Shown piece after piece: positions 47,184 through 58,200 of a DNA stretch of 64,000 nt. How positions within the stretch are numbered: the stretch's first letter is position 1; each line of letters opens with the position of its first letter. The notes below the pieces were generated by a model. It saw nothing but the letters and a program-made list of their open reading frames with translations. It was not told the origin of the DNA and made no database searches. The position numbers were made by a program, and so were the translations under genes. The stretch is taken from contig JASAND010020306.1 of the NCBI GenBank assembly GCA_030248195.1, positions 1-64,000 on the forward strand, read 5' to 3'. This stretch comes from Trissonchulus latispiculum. Its lineage: Eukaryota > Nematoda > Enoplea > Enoplida > Ironidae.

Positions 47184-47857
47184 TATACGACGGACAGCCT
47201 ATCTGTCATAACTGTAGACGGCCTGGCCATTATGCTTCAGCCTGCCGACAGCGGCGAGCACAGCAGTTTCCTCCTCGTCCGCAGCAAAGTCCGTGGCAGC
47301 GCTCAGGACCGCCAGCTGTGGGGGCACAAATACCCCCGCTGCGACGACAAAACCCCGGTAATAACTACGGGAGTCACGTCAACTCGGTTAACGCAACCAT
47401 GACCGCGTCTCTTGTAATGTCGGACGATCTCTCCAATCAGCGGGAGCAAACAGAGGGTTTGCAACGTGAACTAGCTCGGCAGCGAGAAACCAACGAGCTG
47501 TTGATGGAGCAGAACCAACGATTATCTTCACAACTCGGAGAACGAGAATCTACGCCAAGAGTCTCCGCTGTGACCTGTAATGGAACTACAGGCTGGGCGA
47601 TGCGAGTCAATCGCTCTCATAAAAGAAGAGAGAAGCTAAGCAAAAAGGCAAATCATCGCCCTATGTCCCTCGTGCCTTCAGTGAGAAGGAATGGTTTGAG
47701 TTTCCATTGGACAACTTTGCTTTTCTTTCTGCTCACAGCCATGGTTGTCGGCTGTTATGACGATAATATTTTGGTTGCTCCAGAGCATCCAATGTTATGC
47801 CTTTCTGATGAAGGTATGTCTTTCTGCGACTACCTGGACCGTTGCAATGCCATATGA
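47184..47857 (+). pseudogene. Gag CCHC knuckle and leader of the env-like gene
   Basis: The frame that continues after a -1 change carries a CX2CX4HX4C knuckle (about 47204-47245), a Gln/Arg-rich stretch, then from ATG 47318 a 179-codon ORF. That ORF has a coiled segment (QREQTEGLQRELARQRETNE) and, near its end, a hydrophobic stretch WTTLLFFLLTAMVVG that would serve as a signal or membrane segment. The last part is Cys-containing (CYDD, MLCLSDEGMSFCDYLDRC), as in a mature glycoprotein N-terminus. The frame closes at 47857 while the next frame overlaps it from 47842, so a frameshift separates leader and body. Confidence 0.65.
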
Positions 47858-49248
47858 CTTTCACCGATCCGGATTCTCAGCCACTAGCAACAGACGTATT
47901 GCTATACAAACGGAACTATGTTCAGTATAAATCTGTAGCATACAAATGCGCGAAGGTGACCCAAACCAAAGATGTCATGACCTACTTCCTAGGTGACCAT
48001 CACCTCATGGAGGAGAATAAATTCAATGTACGTGTCGATGCAGACGAATGTTACAGTATGAAAGAGTGGCACAAATGTGAAGAGGGCCCAATGAGAAAAG
48101 TTGGCGAATTATACGAGACAGAATTTGACCTGGAGTGGTGGAACCCTGATGGTGGCGTGCACTGCTGTAAGTGGAAGCATCTTGAAGTCACCAACTGCTA
48201 TATGCACAAAGCCTTTGTGTATAAACGACATCATTCAACTCAGATGGAAAGTACCGCTGGAGATGTCAGCCACTGTGAGTACAGCACAGGCAGTTGTCAA
48301 CCAAAGGATGGCACTCATCTTTTGTGGGACGTGAACGAAGACGAGAGTTGCGAGTTTCGTCCCTGGAGACCGATGCCAGGCCTTCAATGGGATTCAAATT
48401 GGTTGTCCGAAGACGGTAATTTGGTTCTTACTTTCCGTCACCAATGGAAATCCAAGGATTGTGACGGGAAGGAAATCGCCATCAGTGATCAAGGTATCCC
48501 TTTCCGAGATTGTCAATGTGCGGATCCGCTGATCCGATATGTAATATTTGATTGGGAACCTGCCGTAGTACAGCAATTAACCTGTGAACTACGTTACTAT
48601 TATACATTTGATGAGTTACCCCCACAATTCTGTCAGCTCAATAAACCTGGTCCTACTGATAGCCATGACATGGATCTACGGAATCTGTCTCTAGAACTTG
48701 ACTCTAGAATTAAAACCCTAGGTTTGGCCTCTCCGTTGTCGACTGACACCTTTCAGATTTCCTTTACGCCGCACATGCAGCGATTGTATGAAGCCTTGCG
48801 GTTTTTTCATGCCTCCATTTCGGAAACGGAGCAAATCGTGTTTTACCTCCGTGTACTGATCGCTTTGTACTGGAATGCCTAAACTACCGGGCGAGTTCCC
48901 CGTTCAGAAACTCTCAGAGATCTGGCATTTCTTTTGGGCGGCTGCCCCGTGGGTCATGCCGATCTACCCACCACCTCACAGGCGAGTAGAGGTCGCTATC
49001 CTGCTCCTGTGTTTCGAGCGTTAGACTTGGCCTCCATGTCTATCCACCACATGGAAGGCGTGTTCGGTCTGCTCTTTCATACTGTAAGTGATGGCTGTTT
49101 TCCCTCATTGACCACAGCCATTAAACGTCTTTTGCGTACAAGAGTTGTCAATCAGTTACGCAAGAACACTTGCAGAACTTTTGGCCCTGAGAAAGTTCAT
49201 CATTTATTAAGCCGTATCAGACTTGAACAATCCCATCATATTGCATAG
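47842..49248 (+). pseudogene. Envelope-glycoprotein-like ORF of LTR element, interrupted
   Basis: Frame open 47842-48882 (346 codons), a TAA at 48880-48882, then the same frame again to 49248. It is rich in Cys and Trp in its first half (CCKWKHLEVTNC, CEYSTGSCQPKDG, LLWDVNEDESCEF), a spacing reminiscent of glycoproteins of invertebrate retroelements and chuvirus-like EVEs. Position after gag, just upstream of the 3' LTR and preceded by a signal-like segment, supports an env role: membrane attachment and entry. No clear C-terminal membrane anchor is visible in the second half, which is unusual. Identification as Env is inference. It is disabled by a frameshift near 47850 and by the nonsense codon. 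Confidence 0.55.
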
Positions 49249-49372
49249 CCGTCCCTCTGACTCCTAACTTTTACTGTTTCTATGTTCTCCCCATTACATA
49301 CAGTAACTTTGACATTTTCATATATTCCAACTGTGTTCGCAAGAGGTCATGCTCTGTTTTAGAGGGGACAAA

Positions 49373-49986
49373 TGTAGCGACTCATTAATCTTTTCCTTTC
49401 TTTAAAACTTTCTTTCTTCTTTTAAACCATTCTCCTTAATTAATTCTTACACTATATATCATTTTTCTAACTTATGTCTCAAAATCCGGGTCTCTACCCT
49501 AGTTTTAATTCTACTCAACCATAAAAACTACTCAACCATAAAACAAAAACAGTTTAACATTTTAAACCCACTTTTAACACCCACTTTCAGAAACGGGGGT
49601 GTAACAACAAGTTTTTCTTCAGTTCTAGTTAGGTGTTTGGGCCGAAGAGGTTGCGTGTATTCTGTTCGGTTTACTCTCTAGTTTACTCTCTGTTGTGGAA
49701 TCCTGATCCGATTACCGCCTATTTTAACCCTTTTCACTATGACTATCACTGCATTCGTCCCACTCTGCAATCCCTTCGTTAAGGGTATACTTTTATAAAA
49801 CTCTGGTTCCCGCAGGAACTTACTTCATAACTGTTACGATTACTCTTCGCCAAGAGACATATATATACTCCTTTATCCAGTTTGCCTATTGAATAAATCT
49901 TCCAAATCCTATCAGTTAGACCTTGACTAGGCTATACCACGCTAGGGACGTTCACGTGCCTTTTTGTGAAACGACTCGTCGCCACA
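49373..49986 (+). repeat. 3' LTR, gag/env element
   Basis: 614 bp, TGTAGCGACTC ... GTCGCCACA. Comparing by eye with the 5' LTR I see about three substitutions (near 49379, 49430 and 49461), so the insertion is young. The flank AATATATTTAAC follows; no matching duplication is available on the left because a partial copy precedes the 5' LTR. Confidence 0.92.
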
Positions 49987-51980
49987 AATATATTTAACTA
50001 CAAACAAATATATATACTTTTTACTTTGCGAAATACGCAAAGAAATGGGATTTTTATGAATTTGTGGCTTAAACAGGTGGTCAAGGCAAGAGTTCATGCT
50101 TTTTTGCTATATTTAAGCAGAAGAGTTAGCCGCTAGAGGGCTTCTCTTCTTGGCAATTCTTCACAATGCGTGAATGTTCCCCCGTTTAATAGATGGGGTA
50201 GCCAAACAGGTTCCGATTTTGTGGGAGGGTACCACTTTTGCCTACCCTCTCGCCACCAAACGGGGACCCGTTTTGCCTACCTGCACCAAACGGGGACCCC
50301 ATTTGCCTACTGTACAGTAGGGCGGGGATGCCCTACTGTGTATAGTTATTTTATGATTTTAAAAGGTTCTTTTCACTATGTAAAGAGTTTTGTATGTTCC
50401 AGTTTCCTATAAAACTTCCCCTATAATTTCTGATCTCACTGCAAATATGTTAATTCTATTACTGTCTGCAAAGATAGAGCATGCATATTCTAGATTGACT
50501 GGAAATTTCTGTTTCGAAACTCTGTTCGGTTTAGATTGGCTGGGCGGAAGTCACGTGTGATTGCATGATTGCACGTTTGTTTTTATGACTTTCCGCCCCG
50601 TTAGTCAGTCTACGTTGATCTTTCGCCTTGTCCAGTCGGTTCGAGTGTTTCGTTCTATTACCAAAATTACGGTCGTATATATATATATTTATTGCAATTT
50701 CTTTGGGGAGCCCTGAGCGCCTTTGAACTTCGGGTTAGAAAAGTAAAAGGCCTCCAGTCTGGTGATAGACTGGACAGGGAACCCTCAAAGCTAATAAGTG
50801 GGGTCTGTATCATTCTGGACTTATTATTATATACTATGTATGCCTATTTCTCTTTCTATTCCCGGACTATAACTCTGTAAGTATCGAGTGAATTTTTTAT
50901 TATCTGGTATACCCCCCTCCTTTGTGTACAGTAAATTTAATCAACGGCCACTTAGCCTATTGTTTTGTAGCTAAGTTTAGATTGTTAGTTCGGTAAGTAG
51001 GGCACTTAAGGCTTAGGTTTGGGGTAACTTTGTTGGGAGTGAGCCTTAAGTTTCACGATCATCTGGCGCATCTTATTGGCGAGGCTTGTCGAGGTCGGCC
51101 GGACTATAACTCTGTAAGTATCGAGTGAATTTTTTATTATCTGGTATACCCCCTCCTTTGTGTACAGTAAATTTAATCAACGGCCACTTAGCCTATTGTT
51201 TTGTAGCTAAGTTTAGATTGTTAGTTCGGTAAGTAGGGCACTTAAGGCCTAGGTTTGGGGTAACTTTGTTGGGAGTGAGCCTTAAGTTTCACGATCATCT
51301 GGCGCATCTTATTGGCGAGGCTTGTCGAGGTCGGCCTGGAACTATCTCCAGTCCAGGTTGCGTGTCCAGTCTATAGCACACAGTACCCCAGTGAAGGTCT
51401 TTGGCTGCCCAATATCCAGTCTTTGGGGCCAAAACTTTACACTACCTTCCCCCACCAAACGGGCACCAATTTTGGAAATGCAGTGAAACTACCGTAATTT
51501 TCTGCTCGACCCCCCCTCCCCCGTTGAGTATAATATGTAGATGTGATGATGTAACGTACTGAAGTACGTAGCAAAATCATTATGTGAAAAAGATTTTGGA
51601 TTTTCGTATTTTTCTTTAAATGGAAGATAAGCTTTTCTTCAATTTGCAGGCAGAAAAATTTCTCTTCCAGCAGCGCCAAAATCAAAAGCGTCTGTGATGC
51701 CTTTTACCTAAACCAAAAAGCGTCACAGCCCAAATAAAAATCGTCAATGACGCAAAGATGCGTAAAAAACCCGATTCATCAACATTGCGCAACAGATTAT
51801 GCAACAATTACGCAATTATCTACTAGAAGAAGTATATTATGTTACGCAATCCCTGCGCAACAGACTATGTAGTAATTACGCAATAGATTGTGTAATTATT
51901 ACGTAATTAATTACATAAACTATTGCGTAATTATTGCGTAATCTCAGTAATCGGGAGGACCAAGAACCGCTATATGCTCA
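49987..51980. other. No gene; tandem duplication and motif cluster
   Basis: Holds ACCAAACGGGGACCC-type short repeats (50220-50310), a 237-bp direct duplication (50864-51337), and a cluster of ATTACGCAAT-like words (51690-51950). A TATATATATATTTATT box near 50677 and a promoter-like arrangement could mark a degraded LTR, but I cannot delimit one. Confidence 0.5.
50864..51337. repeat. 237-bp tandem duplication, two copies
   Basis: GGACTATAACTCTGTAAGTA begins at 50864 and again at 51101. The two 237-bp copies are nearly identical (a one-base length difference in a C run and very few substitutions), so the duplication is recent. Confidence 0.9.
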
Positions 51981-52244
51981 CTACTAGCAAGAGTACATAA
52001 TACATAAGAGTATGACAGCTGGCATACTCTATGTATTATGAGCTCGCTACATCCGATGCGCGCTATCGGCTGACCCCCCCATACATCAGACCCCCCTCAC
52101 CCCGCCCCAATACATGTACGGGGTCCAAACGGGGGATCGGGCTCGTGCTTGCATATTTTGTACACAGATGTGTAAATCATACAAGCTTAAACCCCATACA
52201 CAAATTGGGACGTCAAGTTTAACATGTAAGCATACTAACATAGA

Positions 52245-52473
52245 TGTTGAAATTAATGAAGACTTTGAAAAGAAATAAAGCTATTGAAGATTTCCTCCTT
52301 TACCAGAATGAACCTATATATATAAATCCGTGATGATAGAATACTATATATATGTCAGGTTTTTCAACTGCCTTTTCAACTGTGAATTGAAGTCTAAAGC
52401 CAAATGTCTTATCTATGTTCAATCTACAATAACCTAAGATTAATCTAGCCATACTATCCCTATATTTCCAATA
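52245..52473 (+). repeat. BEL/Pao 5' LTR
   Basis: 229 bp, from TGTTGAAATTAATGAAGAC to TATTTCCAATA. Same sequence as 58241-58469 apart from about four substitutions. Confidence 0.92.
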
Positions 52474-52492
52474 TATTTTTGGTATCAGGAGC

Positions 52493-53409
52493 GTGGACTT
52501 TCTTTGCGCTCTTTCCCTGACTATGACCTCATCCACCATTGACAATATCCCATGCCACGTCTGCGATCAGAACATTCCAGAAGCCATTCAATGCGACTCT
52601 TGTGAACATTGGTGGTGCATAAAATGCATCAACAACGTCTACAACCGGTCCTTGCCTGACAGTCTGTATGAGACACTCCGTACTTTGGACTGACCCTTCC
52701 CTTGGAGCTGCTCCCACTGCTCCCCACTGACTCTACCCCAGTTTCTGGTCATTGACGCTGTGTTTTCCAAGGATGACCTGATCAGTACCTACCAATGTGA
52801 TCCGGCCAATTTTCAGGTCAATCTGCTTCGCCCATTCCAACCGCCCAACACGGCGGCGGAATTTTCTGATCCCACTACTCCAGCCTCTCCACCCACCAAC
52901 CCCGGTACTGCCCAACTGACAGCTGAGTTGGCAACTCTACCCCCCGAACTACTACAGCCATGTCGTTCTACCGTTCAGCAGCAGCTGAGTCAGCCTACCA
53001 CCCCACCACCCCCAATTGTCCAGACCCAACAACTAGCGGGTCAACCTGATGTTACCCAACTGCTGCTGCAGCTATTTCAACAACAGGAAATTCAGCGCCA
53101 AGAATCAGAAAGACGATACAGAGAAGATGTGGCACGACTGGAAGAGCAAAGAAGAGAAGATGCAATTCAGATGCGATTGTTGATACAACAACTCACGACC
53201 GCCCCTACAAGTTCACACCCCGGCAGTTCTCGCAATGAAGGAGGAGGTAACAACGGTAATTCACAGCAAGTAAGAAGTAGTCAGCTTCATCAAACTAGCC
53301 AATTACCAAAGTTACAGCTGCCTAGCTTCTCGGGCGACAGACTTGAATGGAGTAACTTTTGGGACTCCTTTGAGGCGAATATTAACTCTAGAGCCGACCT
53401 TCATAATAA
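52493..53409 (+). pseudogene. BEL/Pao Gag, N-terminal part with PHD-like finger
   Basis: Open from ATG 52493 (a second ATG at 52523 is as likely), with an in-frame TGA at 52691-52693, then the same frame to the MITE at 53410. The first part has zinc ligands CHVC ... CDSC ... WWCIKC, and after the TGA a further CSHC, which together make a PHD-type finger. The TGA probably replaced a TGG Trp codon between the third and last ligand pair. A Pro/Thr-rich linker follows, then a Gln/Glu/Arg coiled coil (RQESERRYREDVARLEEQRR), then LPKLQLPSFSGDRLEWSNFW, the start of the DUF1759 Gag domain of BEL/Pao elements. Confidence 0.85.
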
Positions 53410-53785
53410 CAAGAGTACATAATAGATAAGAGTATGACAGCTGGCAGCTTCTCTGTTATCAGCTGCAGGTACATGCTCTGCACGCTAACGACTGACCCCA
53501 TACACAAACGTGTACCTAGTGACCCCCCCACAAATCAGTACCCAGTACACGTTTCTGTACGTTCACTCGCCGTATCTTTACGTGTTAAAGCTCGAAAACA
53601 CAACGCCTGCGAGCGTCTAATTTGTGTCTGCTTCGAGCTTTAGAGCGCTAAGATAGCGGCCGAATTCGTTTGAAGTGAGCATACACGTTTGTGGGGGGGT
53701 CAGCCGTTAGCGTGCAGAGCATGTACCTGCAGCTGATAACAGAGAGCTTGCGAGCTGTCACACTCTTATCTATTATGTACTCGTG
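53410..53785. mobile_element. 376-bp TIR element inside BEL/Pao gag
   Basis: CAAGAGTACATAATAGATAA at 53410 and complement ending TATGTACTCGTG at 53785; exact 7-bp duplication ATAATAA at 53403-53409 and 53786-53792. Long inverted arms (CTGCACGCTAACGACTGACC and complement). Removing the element and one ATAATAA would restore the gag frame, which shows it inserted after the BEL/Pao did. Confidence 0.94.
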
Positions 53786-54678
53786 ATAATAAACAGAAAA
53801 TGGACTACCTACTGCAGTGTCTTAGAGGCTCAGCCTATGATAAAATAAAGGGATTCGGACTGCAGGGCGACAAATATGAAGATGTCATCAGTACTCTCAA
53901 AAGAGCGTACGGCGACATAAACGACATCAAAATGGATAGTTGGAAAAAGCTAGGGAACATGCCTCAAGTAACAGATAATCTTTCTAATCTTGAAAGCTTC
54001 ATAGACGAAGTTCGGGCTGTAGCTATATCACTGAATCGTCTAGGGGTAGATAGCAACGTACTCGACGCGTACGTACCACTACTACTAGAAAAATTATCTA
54101 CTGAACTACATACAAGTGCGTCTCAAATAGCAATGCCAAAGGACCAAACCCTTACCAGTTGGTCCCTAGAAGAATTTCTGGGTACACTCGAGAAAATTTT
54201 AAAGTGGCAAAGAAAAGACTTCAGCTTAGTGAAAAAACAGAAAAAGCCTATGGTCTTTTCATCTAACGACAATTCAAATGAAGCTACAACATCTACAGGG
54301 ACCTCAACTGTGACCTTTTTCCAGTCTACTAACAACAATAAAACAAAGACAAAATCCACAGAAAACCGGTTTCCTTGCATTTTTTGCAACGGAAAGGGTC
54401 ACTACAGTGACAATTGCTTGAAGGTTACAGATGTCAATCAAAGAGTTGAGTTGGCACAAAAAGGCAAACGATGCTTCAAATGTCTAGCTACAGGTCACAC
54501 GGCTAAAACTTGCAGGCGCCAACACAACTGCTACCACTGCAAAGGTACTACACACAACTCCGCCTTGTGCCGCAAAAAGTCTAACAACACTCACGATCAC
54601 ACATCCCAACATCTGGTGAGTCAAGACGAGAGTAATCAACACCTGGAAACCCAGAAAATACTCTCCAGGTTCACCTAG
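53786..54678 (+). pseudogene. BEL/Pao Gag C-terminal part with zinc knuckles
   Basis: Continuation of the DUF1759 domain (MDYLLQCLRGSAYDKIKGFG, then helices to WSLEEFLGTLEKIL), then a basic Ser/Thr linker and three zinc-knuckle-like motifs: CIFCNGKGHYSDNC, CFKCLATGHTAKTC and CYHCKGTTHNSALC. These bind genomic RNA. The frame ends at TAG 54676-54678; the downstream protease is in another frame, and since BEL/Pao elements usually have one long ORF, a small indel at about 54660-54700 is likely. Confidence 0.9.
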
Positions 54679-54704
54679 CCAGTTCAAACGAAAAGGACGG
54701 CATT

Positions 54705-55211
54705 GTGATGTCATCCCTTCCATGTCTAGCTAAAAATCTACAAACCGATACATCTACCAAAATTCAAATTTATTTGGATTCAGGTGCTCGATTCTCCTGC
54801 ATCAACCAAGAAGCAGCAAAGAAATTAGGTTTAAAGTCCATCAAAACCGTTACACTAGAAACAGCACATTTCAACTCCAACACAACTGAGAAGATAGCGG
54901 CCGAAGTTATGCAGCTTAGTCTGCTAGGCCCGCAAGGCTTCACTTTGAACATTTTCGTCTACGCCATCAGGAACATGACTCCTTCTCTCCCACTATATCC
55001 AGTAGAGTTCGACAATCAGACCAGAAGCTACATTAAGTCCTTCTAGCCAAACATCAATGACACCAAAAACCTAGAGCTCTACAACGATATATTTGCCGAT
55101 CAGCTTAAAAAGGCTATAATAGAACCGGTCGACGGCCAATCAGCATCGGGACCAGTTGTTCATTTCATAGCGCATTTTCCAGTCATCCGCACCGATCGTC
55201 GTACGACAAAG
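54705..55211 (+). pseudogene. BEL/Pao aspartic protease and start of RT
   Basis: ORF 54705-55046 with IYLDSGARFSCINQEAAKKL; DSG is the retropepsin active-site triad, in the DUF1758-type context of BEL/Pao. In-frame TAG at 55044-55046, then the same frame continues (YNDIFADQLKKAIIEPVDGQ ... FPVIRTDRRTTKVRIVYDAS) into RT. The usual spacer between protease and RT is shorter than I expect for the family, and the second protease half with its conserved Ile-Gly-Asp is not evident, suggesting an internal deletion near 55020-55060. Confidence 0.82.
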
Positions 55212-58200
55212 GTGAGAATTGTATACGACGCTAGCGCTAAAACTCCAAACAATGGTCCCTCACTAAACGACTTAATCCATGTTGGAGAAAATTATCTCAG
55301 AAACTTGGTTGGCCTTCTGCTACGCTTCAGAAAACCGAAGATAGCTCTCATCTCGGACATCGAGAAGGCATTCCTTCAAGTGGGACTGCAGAAGATAGAT
55401 AGAGACAGCGTTCGCTTCTTATGGCTGAAGAATCCTCACAATCCCAGTCTAGAAGAAAATTTGCAAGTCTACAGGTTCACCAGAATACCGTTCGGGGTTG
55501 TGGCATCGCCATATCTACTTGGTGCCACTATTTGCTACCACCTGGATCAAAATCCCAGCTATCTGGCAGATCAAATAAAGTCAAATATCTACATGGATAA
55601 TGTCATACTAGGTGCCTCCACAACTCAAGAAGCGCTTGAATACTATCACAAGGCCAAAGAACTGCTTGCAGAGGCGGCTATGAACCTGAGAGAATGGTGC
55701 TCAAATGATAGAAAGTTCATGGATTCTTTGCCCCAAAAAGACAAAGTAGATGATCTAGAAGTCAAAGTTCTCGGGTTACAATGGAACAGAGAACATGATA
55801 CCGTCAGCCCCAAACAAGTACCCGAATTTACTGCACAGGCCACGAAGCGTACCATCCTTTGCCACCTTGCGAAACTATTTGATCCGCTAGGCTGCTTCAA
55901 TCCAGTAGCCATCAGCGGCAAAATTTTGCTACAAGACTTATGGAAATCTAAACTAGGATGGGATGAGAAAGTGCCTGCATCAATAGAAAAAAGATGGTTT
56001 GATATCTCAAAGACCATCTGTGAAGTATCAAAAACCAAACTTCAACGACATGTTCCTATTGACCCAGACAAAGCTTGTCACTTGGTGTGCTTTGCAGACG
56101 CAAGCCCTCTAGCATGTGCAGCTGCAGTTGATGCCTATCAAGAATACTCTGATGCGTTGCCTCAACTACTATTCAGCAAAGTTAAAGTAGCTCCCCTTCG
56201 CCCAAGTATCACGCTTCCACGACTAGAGCTAATGGCCGTTTTGATCGGTGTGCGCATCACAACATTTGTTGAGTCGCAGCTGCATCAGTCTATCAACCGG
56301 AAGTTCCTTTTCAGCGATTCCCAAATCGCCCTCCAGTGGATCAGCAGCAATAAAAGGCTGGAGCCGTACTTAGAAAGGAAGATAGCAATCATCAGAGAAG
56401 CAGGTGACTTCAAGTTCGGTCACGTGTCATCCAATGACAATCCGGCTGACCTGGCGACAAGGGTAATCAGCAGCAAAGAGTTAGCCAAACTGACTAATCC
56501 AAACGGCAAATGGTACAAAGGCCCAGACTGGCTATGCCTTCACGAAGACAGTTGGCCGGTCACCTACTACGCTTTAGAATCGTCCGCAGCCGTGACACCA
56601 AAAACTGTTGCGACACCAATGCTGCTGACAACTCAAACCCAATTGTCAGCTGGGGCTAACCCAGCAAACCGGTGCTCTTATCTGACAATTGATCCTTCTA
56701 AGTGTTCCAGTCTACCACAACTACTACGGATTACAGCCTACTGTGAAAGATTCATAGCCAGATGTAAACAACTACCAATACCATCAGAAGTTTCCATCAC
56801 TACCAAAGAAATGAAGCAGGCAAGACGGCAATGGATAATTTCTGCCCAACAAGCATTTTCCAACCAGAAGATTCTGATTGAAAGAAAAAGAGTTGATCAG
56901 CTGATCAAACAGTTGGATCTCTTTCTATCTAACGGAATTCTACGCTGTGGCGGCCGGTTGGCGAATGCTCCCATCACCTATGAAGAAAAGTTTCCAATAC
57001 TTTTGCCGAAAGATGGTCATGTTACAAGACTCTTCATTCAAGAAGCCCATCAAGAGGTCCATCACTTCGGTGCAAAGTCCACACTAAGCCGTCTCAGGAA
57101 GAACTATTGGATACCTCAAGGATTATCTCAAGTAAAGAAGGTTATCCGGTCGTGTCTGGTCTGCCAGAGGGCCGAAGGAGGGCCACTTAAGCCTCAAAGA
57201 ATGGCTCCTCTTCCCAAGGAACGCCTATCAAAAGCGCCGGCATTCACCTATACCGGAGTCGACTACATTGGGCCTCTTCAGGTTAGACCCAATAAAGGTG
57301 GCCAGCTAGCTAAAAGGTGGGTTTGTATCTTCACCTGCTTTACCACGAGGGCCGTCCACCTAGAGCTGGTTCAGAACTGCACTGCCGAATCTGCCCTAAA
57401 CGCGGTTAAGCGTTTTGTAGCCAGAAGAGGTACTCCAACCATCTTCATGTCCGACAATGCCCGATATTTCCAATCGGTATCAGAAAGGTTGAGCTACATA
57501 TGGGAAATCAGCCTACCAAACTCAACAAAAGAAAAATTCGAAAGTTTCTTCGCAAGCAGGCACATAACCTGGCGGTTTATTCCAGAAGCCTCACCATGGT
57601 ACGGAGGCTTCTACGAGCGACTTGTGAGCCTAGTCAAGAGGGCGTTGAGAAAAACCCTTTGGAAAACCACAGTAGCTGATGAAACTCTTCACACAGTTCT
57701 CTGTGAGGTTGAGGCTACAATCAACTGTCGACCACTTCTACAATTAACAGGCGGGTATAAGGATCTAAACACCCTTAGCCCCGCTGATTTCATTGCTCCT
57801 TCAACACGGCTGAACCTACCACCATCGACGGAAGACTTGGAAGATGCAGACTACAGAGAGATTCCCCAAGACAAAGCCAAATACTATATGATTGCAAACT
57901 ACTCTAAGATTCAAAGGCGATTAAACCAATTTTGGAAACTCTGGAGTTCCCGCTATCTACAAGAACTAAGAGATGTGTCTGCTTCTCATTTTAAGAAGAC
58001 GAAAGGAGAAAGATCATGGGAACCTGTGGTAAATGGCGTATATCTGCTAAAAGAGCAAAGCCCAAGAAACTCGTGGAAAATGGTTAAAATCATCGACATC
58101 TTACCATCAACCGACGGCTTACCACGATACGCTAAAGTGCAATTTTCAAATGGGAAGATTTCTCGAAGAGCCACTAAAGAACTGATCCCATTAGAAAGCG

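Larger units (their letters stand above)
45936..49372 (+). mobile_element. Internal region of LTR element: gag and env-like, no pol
   Basis: 3.4 kb between the two 614-bp LTRs (whole element 45322-49986). It encodes Gag (45972-47183), a CCHC knuckle in another frame (about 47204-47245), then a coiled segment and an envelope-like gene in two frames. I find no protease, RT, RNase H or integrase motif in any frame, so pol has been deleted and the element must depend on others. Purine tract AGAGGGGACAAA ends just before the 3' LTR. Confidence 0.85.

Noticed and set aside
47318..47857. Separate cellular membrane protein gene
   Set aside because: Its position between gag and the env-like body inside paired LTRs makes an element leader sequence more likely.
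50640..50900. Solo LTR with TATATATATATTTATT box
   Set aside because: No TG..CA borders or target duplication could be found.
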